From assembly GCA_963514095.1 (NCBI GenBank), contig OY741285.1:4821875-4885874 (forward strand): a stretch of DNA of 64,000 nucleotides. The letters are read 5' to 3'. The notes below the pieces were generated by a model. It saw only the letters and a program-made list of their open reading frames with translations. It made no database searches and had not been told where the DNA came from. Below, one piece after another: positions 1 through 11,188 of the stretch. The translations under genes and the position numbers were made by a program. Numbering within the stretch: position 1 is the stretch's first letter; each line of letters opens with the position of its first letter. This stretch comes from Eutrigla gurnardus. Lineage: Eukaryota; Chordata; Actinopteri; Perciformes; Triglidae.

Positions 1-639
1 CTGGTATGATGAGTAGCATCTGGAAGCTAATGAGTGCAGATTATTGTGGTGTCGCTTTAACCTTTTTAAAAAGTATTTTTTCCTAATAACAGCTGAACAC
101 ATACAAACAGCAGAGATGTTTTTGTCTGGATGGGAAGAAATTTAGACCACAAGATGGAGCTTGTCACAAATTACCACCATCCATATCGAGTCTGGTTGGT
201 GGTCCAGCCAGCACTAAACACATGTTTGATATTGTGATTGATTTGAACCAGACGTTGGCCAAAAAAGTTGTATTTAAAAGATCCAAATACAACATTTTCT
301 ATCGTGATGTATCGGGGTTAATTACGGTCAGTGCATCAATAGGGTTTAACCAATACATTTGGAATAGCATTATATGAGAATCAGGTGTGTTATCAAGTAG
401 GTTTTCACATACAAGGAAGATGCTTTGGTATTTGGTGCATAAAAAAGAAGCAGTGAGTGAAAAGAGTACTGTAAAGCTCAATCATCCAAAATGAGGAAAA
501 TGGCTAAACATTAATAGAAATGTGTTTTAATGCATTTTTTAAAGAAATATCTGAAAGGGATTATGAGGAAAATATATGTACCACATCCCTGCTGGATGGG
601 AAATCCTTTTTTTTTTTGCCATCAGGAGTTTATTGTCCA
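1..639. other. Upstream flank, no gene seen
   Basis: AT-rich sequence with only short chance ORFs and no splice-consistent coding segment. I see no recognisable gene or repeat. The base composition shifts to CpG-rich at about 640. Confidence 0.5.
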
Positions 640-1134
640 CATTTATAATCCCGGGTGCAGACTGATTGGAGGGTGCGTCCTCCGGCGAGACCTTTACTCC
701 TGCACCGACTGTAAACCCTGCTTGACTCCCGTCAGCCCGCACAGACCGGGAGACGGGAACGATACGTGACAGGTCCCGTGTACCGCCGGTGCGCTCACCC
801 CTTTCTGATGGGATTACCGGCAGAAAAGTAGCGAGCCCGAGCACGTTGCAACGTGCCGTGCCAGCCCAGTTGATCCACCCGGCGGGGGTGGGGGACGTGA
901 CGCCGGGGTGTACACTCTGTAGAGAGAAACCGTCTGGACCAGGGGGGGGGGGGAGGATGTGACGTCATGCTCGGAGAGGAGATTGTGTGCTACCATATCC
1001 CGTAAACGCCGCTCGTTAACGCTGATGTTTGGTGGGGGATTATTACGCGCAGCGGGATGGCCGAGTGTGAACGCAGCCGACTCCGGTGAACAGAAACAGG
1101 CCGTCATCGACGTCACCCGCCGCGCTCCGCAGAC
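640..1134 (+). promoter_or_regulatory. mxra7: CpG-rich promoter and 5' UTR of mxra7
   Basis: GC- and CpG-rich sequence begins near 640 and runs into coding exon 1 at 1135, as expected of a CpG-island promoter. No TATA box is evident close to the start codon. The exact transcription start cannot be read from the sequence. Confidence 0.5.
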
Positions 1135-4100
1135 ATGGATCTAACTTTCCTGCTGTCGGCCGCTATCTTCACGCTGCTCGCGATCGTGGTCGCGACGTCG
1201 CTGTTCAACGGCTCCTCGCCCTCCTCCGCCGACTTTGCGAGTTATTTCGGACACAGGGGAGACGGCGCGGCCGGGGGATTAGCTCAGCCGTGGGAGAATG
1301 GCCATTTACCGGACAAGAAGAAGAAGAAGAAGAAGACCGAGGACGACTGGTGTGAGATCAGCGGGAGCGCACACGACCACTGGGATGTGGTGAAATCTGT
1401 GCTTTCAGTAAGTCATTTAAGGGGGGGGGGGGTCTGCTTGTTTTGTTTTTGCCTTTCATTATGTAGACTAATTCTATCACTACACTCCCACTCAGTTTGC
1501 ATGTCCAGTCAGAAGTGGAAGAAGCACTCAAATCCGTTATAAAGATGAAAGTAACGGTGATAGACGGGGGAAAATGCTCCTCTGCGTTATATAACTTGAA
1601 TTAACTGCAATTAAGAGAAGATTGCAAACAGTGAAAATCTGAACCTAGTAAAATATGATGCATGTATAAAATCGAAGAAGAACAAAAATAGAAATTGACT
1701 GTAAAAGTCCTTCTATGTAGTATCTTTATCTAATTATCGTCCATAAGCAGGGGTGGAATAAGTATTCAGATCCTTAAATGACATTAGCAAGAGCTACCAA
1801 CATAAAAAAGTTCACTTGTATTACCAATCTGAAGTATTACCAGTAAAAAATGCACTTTAAGTTACTTAAAAACACTAATTTTGCTTCATGCGTGTTATTT
1901 TATCATATATAAAAACACATTTCATATTGTTAGATTATCATCTCCCTTTGATTAATTCCTCTGTAACAATGCATTGTATTTTATGTATGTTTCATATGTC
2001 TGGAGCTGCAACAATTAGTGGATTAATCTTAATTAAATTGATCGAAGGGCAATTAATGATATGATAGTACATTTCTTCACATTTTGCACTGGTGATTGAT
2101 TTTCATAAAACAAGACGGTTGAAGATGTCACAAAACAATTTGGGAACCCGGGGCCATCATTCTGTAGACAAAAGATGATTTCATAAATCAAGAAAATAAT
2201 CTGGAAATTATTCAATAATTAAAATAATTAGCTGCAGCCAATACATGTAGTAGAGTACAGAGTACAATACATTCCCCCGTGAATTTTAGTGGAGTAGAAG
2301 TGTAAAGTTGCATGAAATGGAAGCACTCATGTAAAGTAGAAGTACTTCAAATGTGTACTTAAGTACAGTAGTTAAGTAGCTTAAATGTGGTTGAGTTCAA
2401 CATTTGCAGACATTATTCGTAGCCGATGTGACCCGTGCAAAAAGTAATTGGCACAGAGGGCATCGACTAGGAGGATTTCAACAACATAAACTGGACATTT
2501 TGTTGCGTCTTTTAGCCTAAATTGGTATCAATATATAGAAAGAAGCCGAATGGCTTTACCCTTCTATTCACCTCTTATAATGAGCCTCCTCCACACCTCT
2601 CAGCCAGCTGTCAGGACCCTCCCTGGGCTGGTTTTAGCCTCTTAAGTGCCAGGTGAGGATATCTGGATGTCTGCCTGTAGAGATGTGAAAACAGGACAGG
2701 GAGAGAGGGGTCAAATCAGCACCCAAGGGAGCAAAGTGTGATAACCTGACACCGGCGCCAAGTGTAGGCCAGATCAGCAACCGGGGGAGGTGAGGAACAG
2801 AGGTAACAATTAGTTATTTCTTTGGAGAATCCAGGCCTGCCTGCAAGGACATGCACATATTTCACATGTAAAAAAAAAAAATCTATTTGTTGTTTTTTGT
2901 GAAAATCTGTGGAATTAATAATTGTTTGTTGCCCCTCATCTAACCCCTCAATTCTCACAGGAGGAGGCACATCCCCACCCTCACACTGAAGAACTGGCAA
3001 CACCAGTTGAGCCCTCCTCCTCCACATCCAGCCTGTCTGTCGCCAGACCTGGATCGAGGCATATGAGCTTAGAGGCAGACTCTTTTTCCGAGGCCTCGTC
3101 AGGGAGTCGCCGGTCATACATCGGGCTCTCTGATAAGCAGCTCCTAAAGTGTGCTTTCTCATACCCCCAGACTGAAGGAGCCACAGAGAGCCCGGGGATC
3201 AACGGTGAGTTTACACACCTTGTAAAAGCTGTGAGTTAAATATTTCAAATATACACCACTATGTGTGTTTTTTCTCAAAATAAAGGTGTTTCGATATTAA
3301 AATGTATTCTGTTTCATCAGAGACAGAGGAATCGAATGCAACCGATTCCTTGAAGTACGTCCCAGGAAAGGCGCGATCCCACCACATGCAAATGATGATG
3401 TCCTCAGAGGAGCTGGAGGAGGAGCGGAGGTCAGTGAAAACTACAAATAATGATACCACTTTTAATAAGGGAGACCCATCCAATAGCTGGGCAGTGCATT
3501 GGGGCTTTCCTGTCCAATTAAGGAGCTTAGACGAGTGTCATGCTGGAGGAGGATTTTCCACAACCTGGCAACCAAAAAAATATTAGTAATGGCTTTTAAC
3601 TGACATAGCATTAATAAACAACATCACAACCATTAATAAAGAAATGTAAAACATGCCTTGTGAAAAAAGTGACCAAATGTCTGCTAAAGTTTTACTAAAA
3701 ATCAAATGTTTTGATTGATTCGAACGTTTACATTCCGTTGCCTTGTTTCCACGTAGCTGCTCTGCCATCTGTCCAGTGTCGACTCCTCCTCTTCCTCCCT
3801 CTAATCTCCCCTACACAGGCTTCACGTGTGTTTGTGTGTTGTTGCCATTTGACTCCACGTTTAGCTGCTGCAGCCCGCCTCTTTAGGCTAGACTGAGTAA
3901 GGCTAGATTGAGTCTCTGCCAGGCATTAGCTGAAGGATGAATGACACGAGACTTAAAGAAAGCACTGGAAGCGTTCGCCGACTGCTAGGGAAAATAAAAA
4001 AAACAAAAACAAAAGGAGCACCCACAAGTTTTTTTTTTTTTTTTTTCCTGTAATGCATCTGCATGCCCTGCTCTTATCATTGCAGGATACACTCCAACAC

Positions 4101-5715
4101 AGACTTTAACTGTCTGTAAGCCTGAAAAAGGAGCAATTATGTGGTAAGGTATGAGTTATTCTCACCCGTTTTTTTTCTCAGGGGAGTCACTTTCTGGCCA
4201 TTGTATGAAAACTACTCCAGAACCATTTAGCATTCTCAATTTTGAGCTCAGCTGAGCTTCACATAAAGCGGCCATGAAGCGACTGATGTGCATCCCACAT
4301 ACCCACCCCCCTCCCGCTGCCCCATTATTCCACATTAGGCGTGTGATTCTCAGGTGTCGCAGCAGGTAGTGATTGTTTCTCAAGTCGTCACTTCTGGCCA
4401 AAGAGTGTTAGTTAATCTTCTCAGGACTCTCCTCTCTTCTGCCACAAGGAGGACTCAGTGTAATACAACACCTGGACTTGTGTCCTGACATGGCAGTCAG
4501 GAGCCCCTTTTACACGTTGCGGGAGTATCACACCTTTTTTCCGCCCCGTCATCAGTGTAAACGCTAAGTGAGATGGAAAGGGGTGACAGAATACTACGCC
4601 TCTGAGACGGCAACCATAGGAAGTCACAGAGCCGCATCAGAGGCGAGGCGAGGCGAGGCGCCGTTCTTTGTAAACTGAGCGAGCCGGGTAACGCATCCCC
4701 GGCAGACATAACAAGCTGAAAACAGTAGATCCGAAGAAGATAAAACGCAGACGAGTCTGTGTGAACTCTCTCTTGTTCAGCAACGCTGGAATGCTTTGTA
4801 GAAGCAAATACCGTAGTATGACATGGAATATCAAATATCATAGTGTATCTTTATACTGTATACACATCATAAGTTATAATAAATGAAGCATAACAACAAC
4901 AAAAAATGGCAGTCCAACAGACAATGCATGTTTTTGCATGCTTTTCACATTTCCACTTGCTCTCTGAAAACCAGGACAGGGTTCCTCTGCTAACCCGACA
5001 GAAGCTTTTTGGTCTTGCTCACATTGAGCTTCGGATATTAACGTCACATGTGGTGACAAAACTATTTGGCAGTCCACCTGTCTGTCAGCATAGTTGGTGT
5101 ATCATCATCAAGCCAAGCACATCCACCCCACCCAGATTCTGACTATAGATTAAGATGGGGGAGCAATTCGCTCATACTGTTTCTTTGTTCGTACCAGTTA
5201 CTTCCCATCGTCTCGGAACTGCTCAGAGGCAAGATGAGTAATGATGACATTTCATGTGTTTTTCTTACAGAATAAATAAAGTTATTACTGCTTATTTTCC
5301 GTGAGCTTTAGAGGTGCTGGAAGTCATGCTAGCCGTTTCCCCCAGTGTCCAGTCTTTATGCTAAGCTAAGCTAAATGGCAGCTACCACCTGTTTGCCGTA
5401 CAGAGGGGAGGAAGAAAGTGATGAAGATTTTTTTTTTTTTTTTTTTTTACAGTTGTAAAATCTCTAGCAGTTAATTTATCTTAATTAACAATCAAGTTGG
5501 GAGGAGATCTGAGGAGTTTTTAACAGCTTTTTTAAATATATTTGTTACACTGTAACTTTTACCTGATAAACGTTTCTTTGACACATTTGTTTTTTTCCAG
5601 GGTGCAACGTGAACAGCTGGCTGCCATCTTCCAGCTACTGAAAGACAACCAGGAGACGTTTGGGGAGGTGTCCGATGGAGACATGGAGGAGCAGCTCAGA
5701 CTCTATTCCATCTGA
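1135..5715 (+). CDS. mxra7: Matrix-remodelling-associated protein 7 (MXRA7), 4 coding exons
   Basis: Exons 1135-1407, 2961-3204, 3321-3429 and 5601-5715 join in frame (741 nt, 246 aa), all with GT-AG introns. The protein opens with a hydrophobic, signal-anchor-like segment (residues 3-21), then a Lys run (KKKKKKK, exon 1), then a low-complexity acidic/Ser-rich middle. The C-terminal half is the recognisable part: exon 3 has the KYVPGKARSHHMQMMMS-EELEEE stretch and exon 4 ends in LKDNQETFGEVSDGDMEEQL, matching the conserved MXRA7 tail. The start codon is the first ATG after the CpG island and precedes the membrane segment. MXRA7 is a poorly understood membrane protein linked to matrix remodelling. 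The adjacent st6galnac1 gene is also its neighbour on human 17q25, which supports the call. The variable middle exon is the least certain part. Confidence 0.9.
1750..2380. repeat. Composite dispersed repeat in mxra7 intron 1 (nested MITE-like)
   Basis: The left part begins GGGTGGAATAAGTATTCAG (1751) and the right part ends in repeated AGTA/CTTAAGTA motifs (about 2250-2380). Together they resemble a common teleost interspersed repeat, recognised from memory. It is interrupted at about 1999-2238 by a second element bounded by GAGCTGCAACAATTAG and its near-inverse TAATTAGCTGCAGC, a hAT-MITE-like family of fish. A second copy of the outer repeat lies near 55449. Confidence 0.55.
1999..2238. mobile_element. 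hAT-like MITE nested in an older repeat
   Basis: Terminal sequences GAGCTGCAACAATTAG (left) and TAATTAGCTGCAGC (right) are near-inverse. The AT-rich interior contains ATTAATC/GATTAAT motifs. Related fragments sit in trim8 intron 1 and the sfxn2 5' region. It encodes no transposase. Confidence 0.5.
3430..5600. other. mxra7 intron 3, no gene
   Basis: The only ORFs are short and unconserved. It holds poly(T) tracts near 4030 and 5432, a GAGGC tandem run at about 4641-4660, and one copy of the recurring CCAGTCTTTATGCTAAGC element at 5349-5374. Confidence 0.5.
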
Positions 5716-5820
5716 GACTTGTGTTTTTTTTAGATCCACCCTCGAATGGCACTCTTTTAACCCGTGAAGGACTATTCCGGCACACAAAACACTTCAATAA
5801 ACTCGTTCAGAAGGTTCACC
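5716..5820 (+). terminator. mxra7: mxra7 3' UTR with poly(A) signal
   Basis: An AATAAA hexamer lies at 5796-5801, about 80 bases after the stop. A second AATAAA at 6229-6234, just before a SINE, could serve as a distal site. Confidence 0.5.
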
Positions 5821-6239
5821 ACAAGCTATACGGTCCGCGCAACCACCACTCCCATTTCTGTTTTAATATGACGTACTCTCTTTTAATTGTGTTTTATTGC
5901 TGTCCCATTGAGGCTGGGTAACGTTACAAACATTTTGATGTTTTGATAGAGTAATTCATTGTTTACCCATCGTGTGAATGGAAAGTGTGTGTGCGCCCCA
6001 CTGGCTAGATAATCGGCGCTGCACAGCTCTCATACAACTGCGTCCCCCGACCCACGGTGACAGGGTCACGACCCGACTGAAGAAAGTTTCAGTACAACTT
6101 GGCACTGGTATAGTGAGTATAAATAACCAGCCCTTTGTCCGATCTACCCGCATGATCATGCCACATATAGATTGTATCAACTGGAAACTCTTGCAACAGG
6201 GAGCAGGATTTTCTAGTTACCGGTAGATAAATAAAGAGG

Positions 6240-6433
6240 ATAGGTGAGGATAGATGGTGCAGTGGTTAGGGCAGCCGCCCCATGTACAGAGGCTCAACGT
6301 CCTCGACGTGGTGGTCCGGGATCAGTTTCCCGCATGTCTTCTCCCTCTCTCTCCCTGTTTCCACACTGTCTGTATAAAATAATAAAAGGCTTGAACGGCG
6401 CTCTAGCCGAAAAATAATCTTTAAAAAAAAAAA
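6240..6433 (+). mobile_element. tRNA-derived SINE with A-rich tail
   Basis: A tRNA-like head (GATGGTGCAGTGGTTAGGG, A-box-like, at about 6254) is followed by a CATGTACAGAGGCTCAA body, a CTCTCTCCCTGTTTC region and an A-rich 3' tail (6421-6433). This organisation is familiar from SINEs of percomorph fishes, recalled from memory. It ends about 10 bases before the left edge of the segmental duplication. Confidence 0.6.
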
Positions 6434-6753
6434 GGGCTATTGTTTTAACGTAAGTAAATAAAAATGTGTTTCACAACTTTTTTTTATTATTATTCAATTT
6501 TATCATTAAACCTGTAAGAGGTACACATCCTGGAGAGTTACTTCTGCATAACTTCCCCTGTTGTGTAATAAACCAGCTAATGTACCAAAGTGAAGGGGTG
6601 TGTGTGTGTTAATAGTTCACATTTTATTGTGTGTTGCTTTAGCCCTGCCCAATGAAGTGGCAGGTGGCCTGGGCACAAATACTAGGAGGGAAAGAAAAAC
6701 ACTTTTGGCAGCATTTAATTGAACAGAAAACTCTCCGGTTCTCAGTCTCGGCG

Positions 6754-9700
6754 ATGGCAGTCCAAACCACCCAGAAGTTTTCTGTTCTGTTTGTGATGTC
6801 ACTTTGCATTGTACTTTTTCTTTTTTCATGGGGATATTTATCAGACAGCAGCAGGTAAGCTAAATGTAGTCAAGAACGACTTCATGGGAACAAACAAACT
6901 TATTTATAATACTTTCTAGTTCATTATTAAATTATCCGGTTAATTTTTCATTAAAAAAAGTGCAACAGAACAATTTTAGATACAGTTTTTTAACTGAAGA
7001 CACTTTAAAGTGTATCTTGCTGATACTTGTCTGTCACATTTTTTTTTGTCAATTTTGTCAAATTTCCACATCAGCTGGACTAGATTCTCAGGAAAAAAAC
7101 ACACAGGTGAAGAAATTTTTCAGTTCTGGGCTGAAAGAGGAAATTCGACTGCACCACCTGTTGCGTTAAGGCATGCAGCAAATATCACCACAATCACAAC
7201 CCAGGAAACGATGCCAGAAAGTGAACAAATGAGACACTCTACCCATGGCGCTGTGGCTGAGACTCCCATGCCCGTCCTCTCCAAAAGATCCTTCAAGAAG
7301 CTTCCTCAGTGGGATTTTGAGGATATTTATAACCAGGACGCTCCACCTTGGCAGACAGTAAGCAAGCTATGGAAAGATTGGACAGGAGTGTAATTAATGT
7401 ATTAATAAATTAGGTAAAATGCACCGCCACATATTCAGCTGTGACCTGCATAGGTGTGTTTGCTTTCCCTTAAAGTTACAGTAAACTGCAATCAATTAAA
7501 TGTCTTCTTTTTTTTTTATTTGTCTACCTGTTGGTGCTATGTGGCCTCTCTCCTGTTGTTAATTCATATTTAGCCATGTGATCAGGATTAATCTCATTTC
7601 ATAATTTAAAATGTTATCCTATTCTCAGACATGTCCTCAGTCTCTGCGTAACTCCGAGGACGAGAGCTTCAAGAAGGCTTTCCTTCCCAGAATCAGTTTG
7701 TTTCTGCACAGCATCACCATGAGCGAGTGGAACCGGCTTTCACATTTCAACAATCCCTTTGGTTTTATGGAGTACAAGTATGACGGTAGGTGTTTCAATG
7801 CGTCTGTGTGAGTCGCGTCTCACGGTGTCTACTTCTATAATGCTCGATTTTGTATTCCATCCATCCATCCATCGTCTACCGCTTATCCTGTATTCAGGGT
7901 CACGGGGGGGCTGGAGCCGATCCCAGCTGTCATTGGGCGAAGGCAGGGTACACCCTGGAGAGGTCGCCAGTCTATCACAGGGCCGACATGTAGAGACAAA
8001 CAACCATTCACGCTCACATTCACACCTACGGGCAGTTTAGAGTCACCAATTCGATTTTGTATTGTGTAAAAATATTTGTTTATTAACAAAATACAATGAG
8101 AGTTGTTAACCAAAGCAGTAAAGTTGCTGCCGGACAGCATAACAAATTAGGGATCTCTGCCTAATCCGCTGCCTACCCATGGCCACTTGCTCCGCTAGTG
8201 TTGACTACAAACATGTGCACACGCAGGAGCGGAACCAGACGGGAACGGTTGACGTTCTTCTTGCATGTGATGTTGATACTTCTGTTTTTTAATCTTTAAA
8301 TCCAGTTTTCTTTCTTTTTTTTTTTGGTTTGTTTGTTTTTTTTGCAGATGTGATGGCGTCAGTGAGGTTGATCCCAAAGCCAAAAGTGCCACTACTCCTT
8401 CCAAAGCCAGGCGGTGACGGGTGTGTGCGCTGTGCTGTGGTGGGCACTGCAGGGATCCTCAATGCCTCTAAAGTTGGGAAAGAAATCGATGCTCATGATT
8501 ACGTTTTTCGGTAAGAAAGAAACGTGTCGATTTCATTTGTTAAGCCCCAACTAGCAATTAAGTTTCACAACGATTTGACAGGCCATTCATGGTGAAGATC
8601 ATACAGCATATCCCTGTAGTGTCAGAGAGGTGACAAATATTATCTTAGATTTTTTAAACTCTTTTACCTTTTATTTTTTCATACTTATGGGAATCCCATA
8701 AGGATATGATTTGATGACCTTAACATGAATTGCCTTCTGTATTTAAGGTAAAGCATCACCTCTTCTTCCGTTTACATATTATTTCTATCAAATTATTTGA
8801 AAAACTGGAGAACAAACTAATATTTGCTTTATTAATCAGTTTTACTTCTATTATCATGCACGCACTGAACAGTAGAGTCCGGTTAATAAACCAACTTTCA
8901 AATCATCATCCGTCATAAATGTCAAGGTTTGTGGATCTCACGATGTAGCACCTTTAAAACCCTCCTCAAATGTTCTAACATCTGTTATCCTCAGTGTCAA
9001 TTTGACGCCAGCAATTTAAACCTTAAGAAAAATAGTATAATCAAAATTGTTACTAAGGTTTATGCTTCAGTGTACTTCATGTTTCTTTGTTGACAGCCTA
9101 CTTAACCCATTAAATACCCCTTTATACATCTAAAATACGTATTGTGTAAAAAAAAAATAGGCAAATCACGCATTTAAAGAATTTTATTTCTGAGGACAAC
9201 TTTGTCATTTAAAAAGAAAAACTTGCCATCATCAAGGATAGTAACATGCTTTCATCAACAGTCATGTAGGAGGCTGAAGTTCGTCACATTCTCATTGTAC
9301 CTGCCTTGTTTCCGTCATCAATTCATATGACAGAAGAGAAAACATGAGATGTTTTAAGAGATATGATGTCTTCCAGTGTCAACATTCCAAAGTATTCCCG
9401 TTGTGTTTTCTTTTGACATGCCTGCCAAAACAAGCAACCTGATTTGATCTTGCAAATAGGTTGGATCAACATCCTTCCAACTGTCCCATACATCCGCCTC
9501 CCATCTAAATTAGTCATCTCAAGTATAACCTTCTCAATGGATGCCATTAGGAGTAGGGGTAGGGGGAAAAAATCAACGATTTACAAATGTCAAAAATCGA
9601 TAATTTTTTATTCCGTGTTTATGGAATGCAAAGGGTGGAACTTGGAAATGCAGCCGGTAAAGTCTGTGGCGTTTTACTGCTTTGTTTGTACATGTTATAC

Positions 9701-11124
9701 ACACCAGGAAACAGCGTCCTGTCTGAGTATATATCTTTACCTGGAGGGGGATCAGTAAATCTAACAGTCGCTATCAAAAAACGACGCGGTGGTTTAATTA
9801 CAATTTACGGATAAAGAGTATGCCAAAGTAACGACGATTAGTAAAAAGTCAGAAGTCATGGTTTGTTAAGTCTGTCCGTTAAGAGGATACACAAATAACT
9901 TTAAAAATGCTTGTTTTGGCAATGGCACTCAGCTCACTCACAGCTAAGCTAGGCTAACATGGTAGCGGCTTCCGTCTGACTTTATATGTAACTTGGACGC
10001 GCGACAACTTTGTGTCGCGTTCGGTGTGATTCATTTATTTTGGACCTATTTTCCTTTTGCATGCAAAGGTAACCGGCAGCCAATGACAACAGCAGTCTTT
10101 CTTGATTTTATGATAAACGTTAGCTTAGTTTCTAAAGCCACTCTCCCGTTTGGATTTGTTTGTGCGGTAGGATGAACGGTGCAGTAATCAAAGGTTACGA
10201 GGAAGACGTAGGAACCAGAACATCGGTGTATGTTCACACAGCCCACTCCATCGTTTCATCGCCACTTTTCTTCAGGAAGTATGGATACACTATCCCTCAT
10301 GATGAGGTACTGAAACGCAAATGTAATATTGCAATGGTTTATGCCCCCCCACACACACACTGATCAGTAATCCTCGTCCTTTTGGCAGGGTATAAAATAC
10401 GTGCTGATTCCTGAGGGGATGAGGGATTTCAATTGGCTCGAGGGTCTTCTTAAAGGAGAACGGATCACTGCTGGGCCATATAAAAACACGAGGTGAAAAT
10501 CAACTCTCTATAGTCAAGAACGACATGTATGAACACAAACACACTTATACAGTGCTGAAATATATTGGATTGGAAACGCATTGGGCCAGGAAAAGTCTTC
10601 CAGTGACTCCATGGAACTTTATTTTGGGGGAAAGAAATATGTACGGTAGCCAACAGCGATAGACAAATGTTTTTTTTATCCTGTTTGAATTGTTCCATGA
10701 ATAACACATATAATATCTGTCAATTTAAGAGATAATTATGGAGGTCAAAAAAGTTGCAGTTTGTAGTAGATTTGTAGTACAATTTAGTTTTGTGTGAAAC
10801 CGCTTGGTGAACTAAGTCTCTCATCTGGCTTTGCAATTATCTTGGCTTGTTAGCTCACTGGCTTTTTTTGATTGATTGATTGAAATTTTATTTCGAACGC
10901 GTAAAAAAAAAAAAAAAAAACAATTGTTACAGAAATAACAGAAATAGAAATAGAAAGCATAATTATATACATGAATGACAAACAATTGCAAAAAAGAAAA
11001 GCATGTTCGAAAAGGAGTGGGAAGAAGTTTGCACTTATCTAATCCCACCCCTTCTCCATCCCTCATTTTAGTTAGGCTTCCTTATTCATAGTAATTATTA
11101 ATAACATTTTCATGTATTATTACT

Positions 11125-11188
<64 letters not shown>

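Noticed and set aside
9323..9547. 74-aa minus-strand ORF in sialyltransferase intron 4, also partly present in unit B
   Set aside because: It is kept only because the duplication is recent; frame and length differ in unit B and no domain is recognised.
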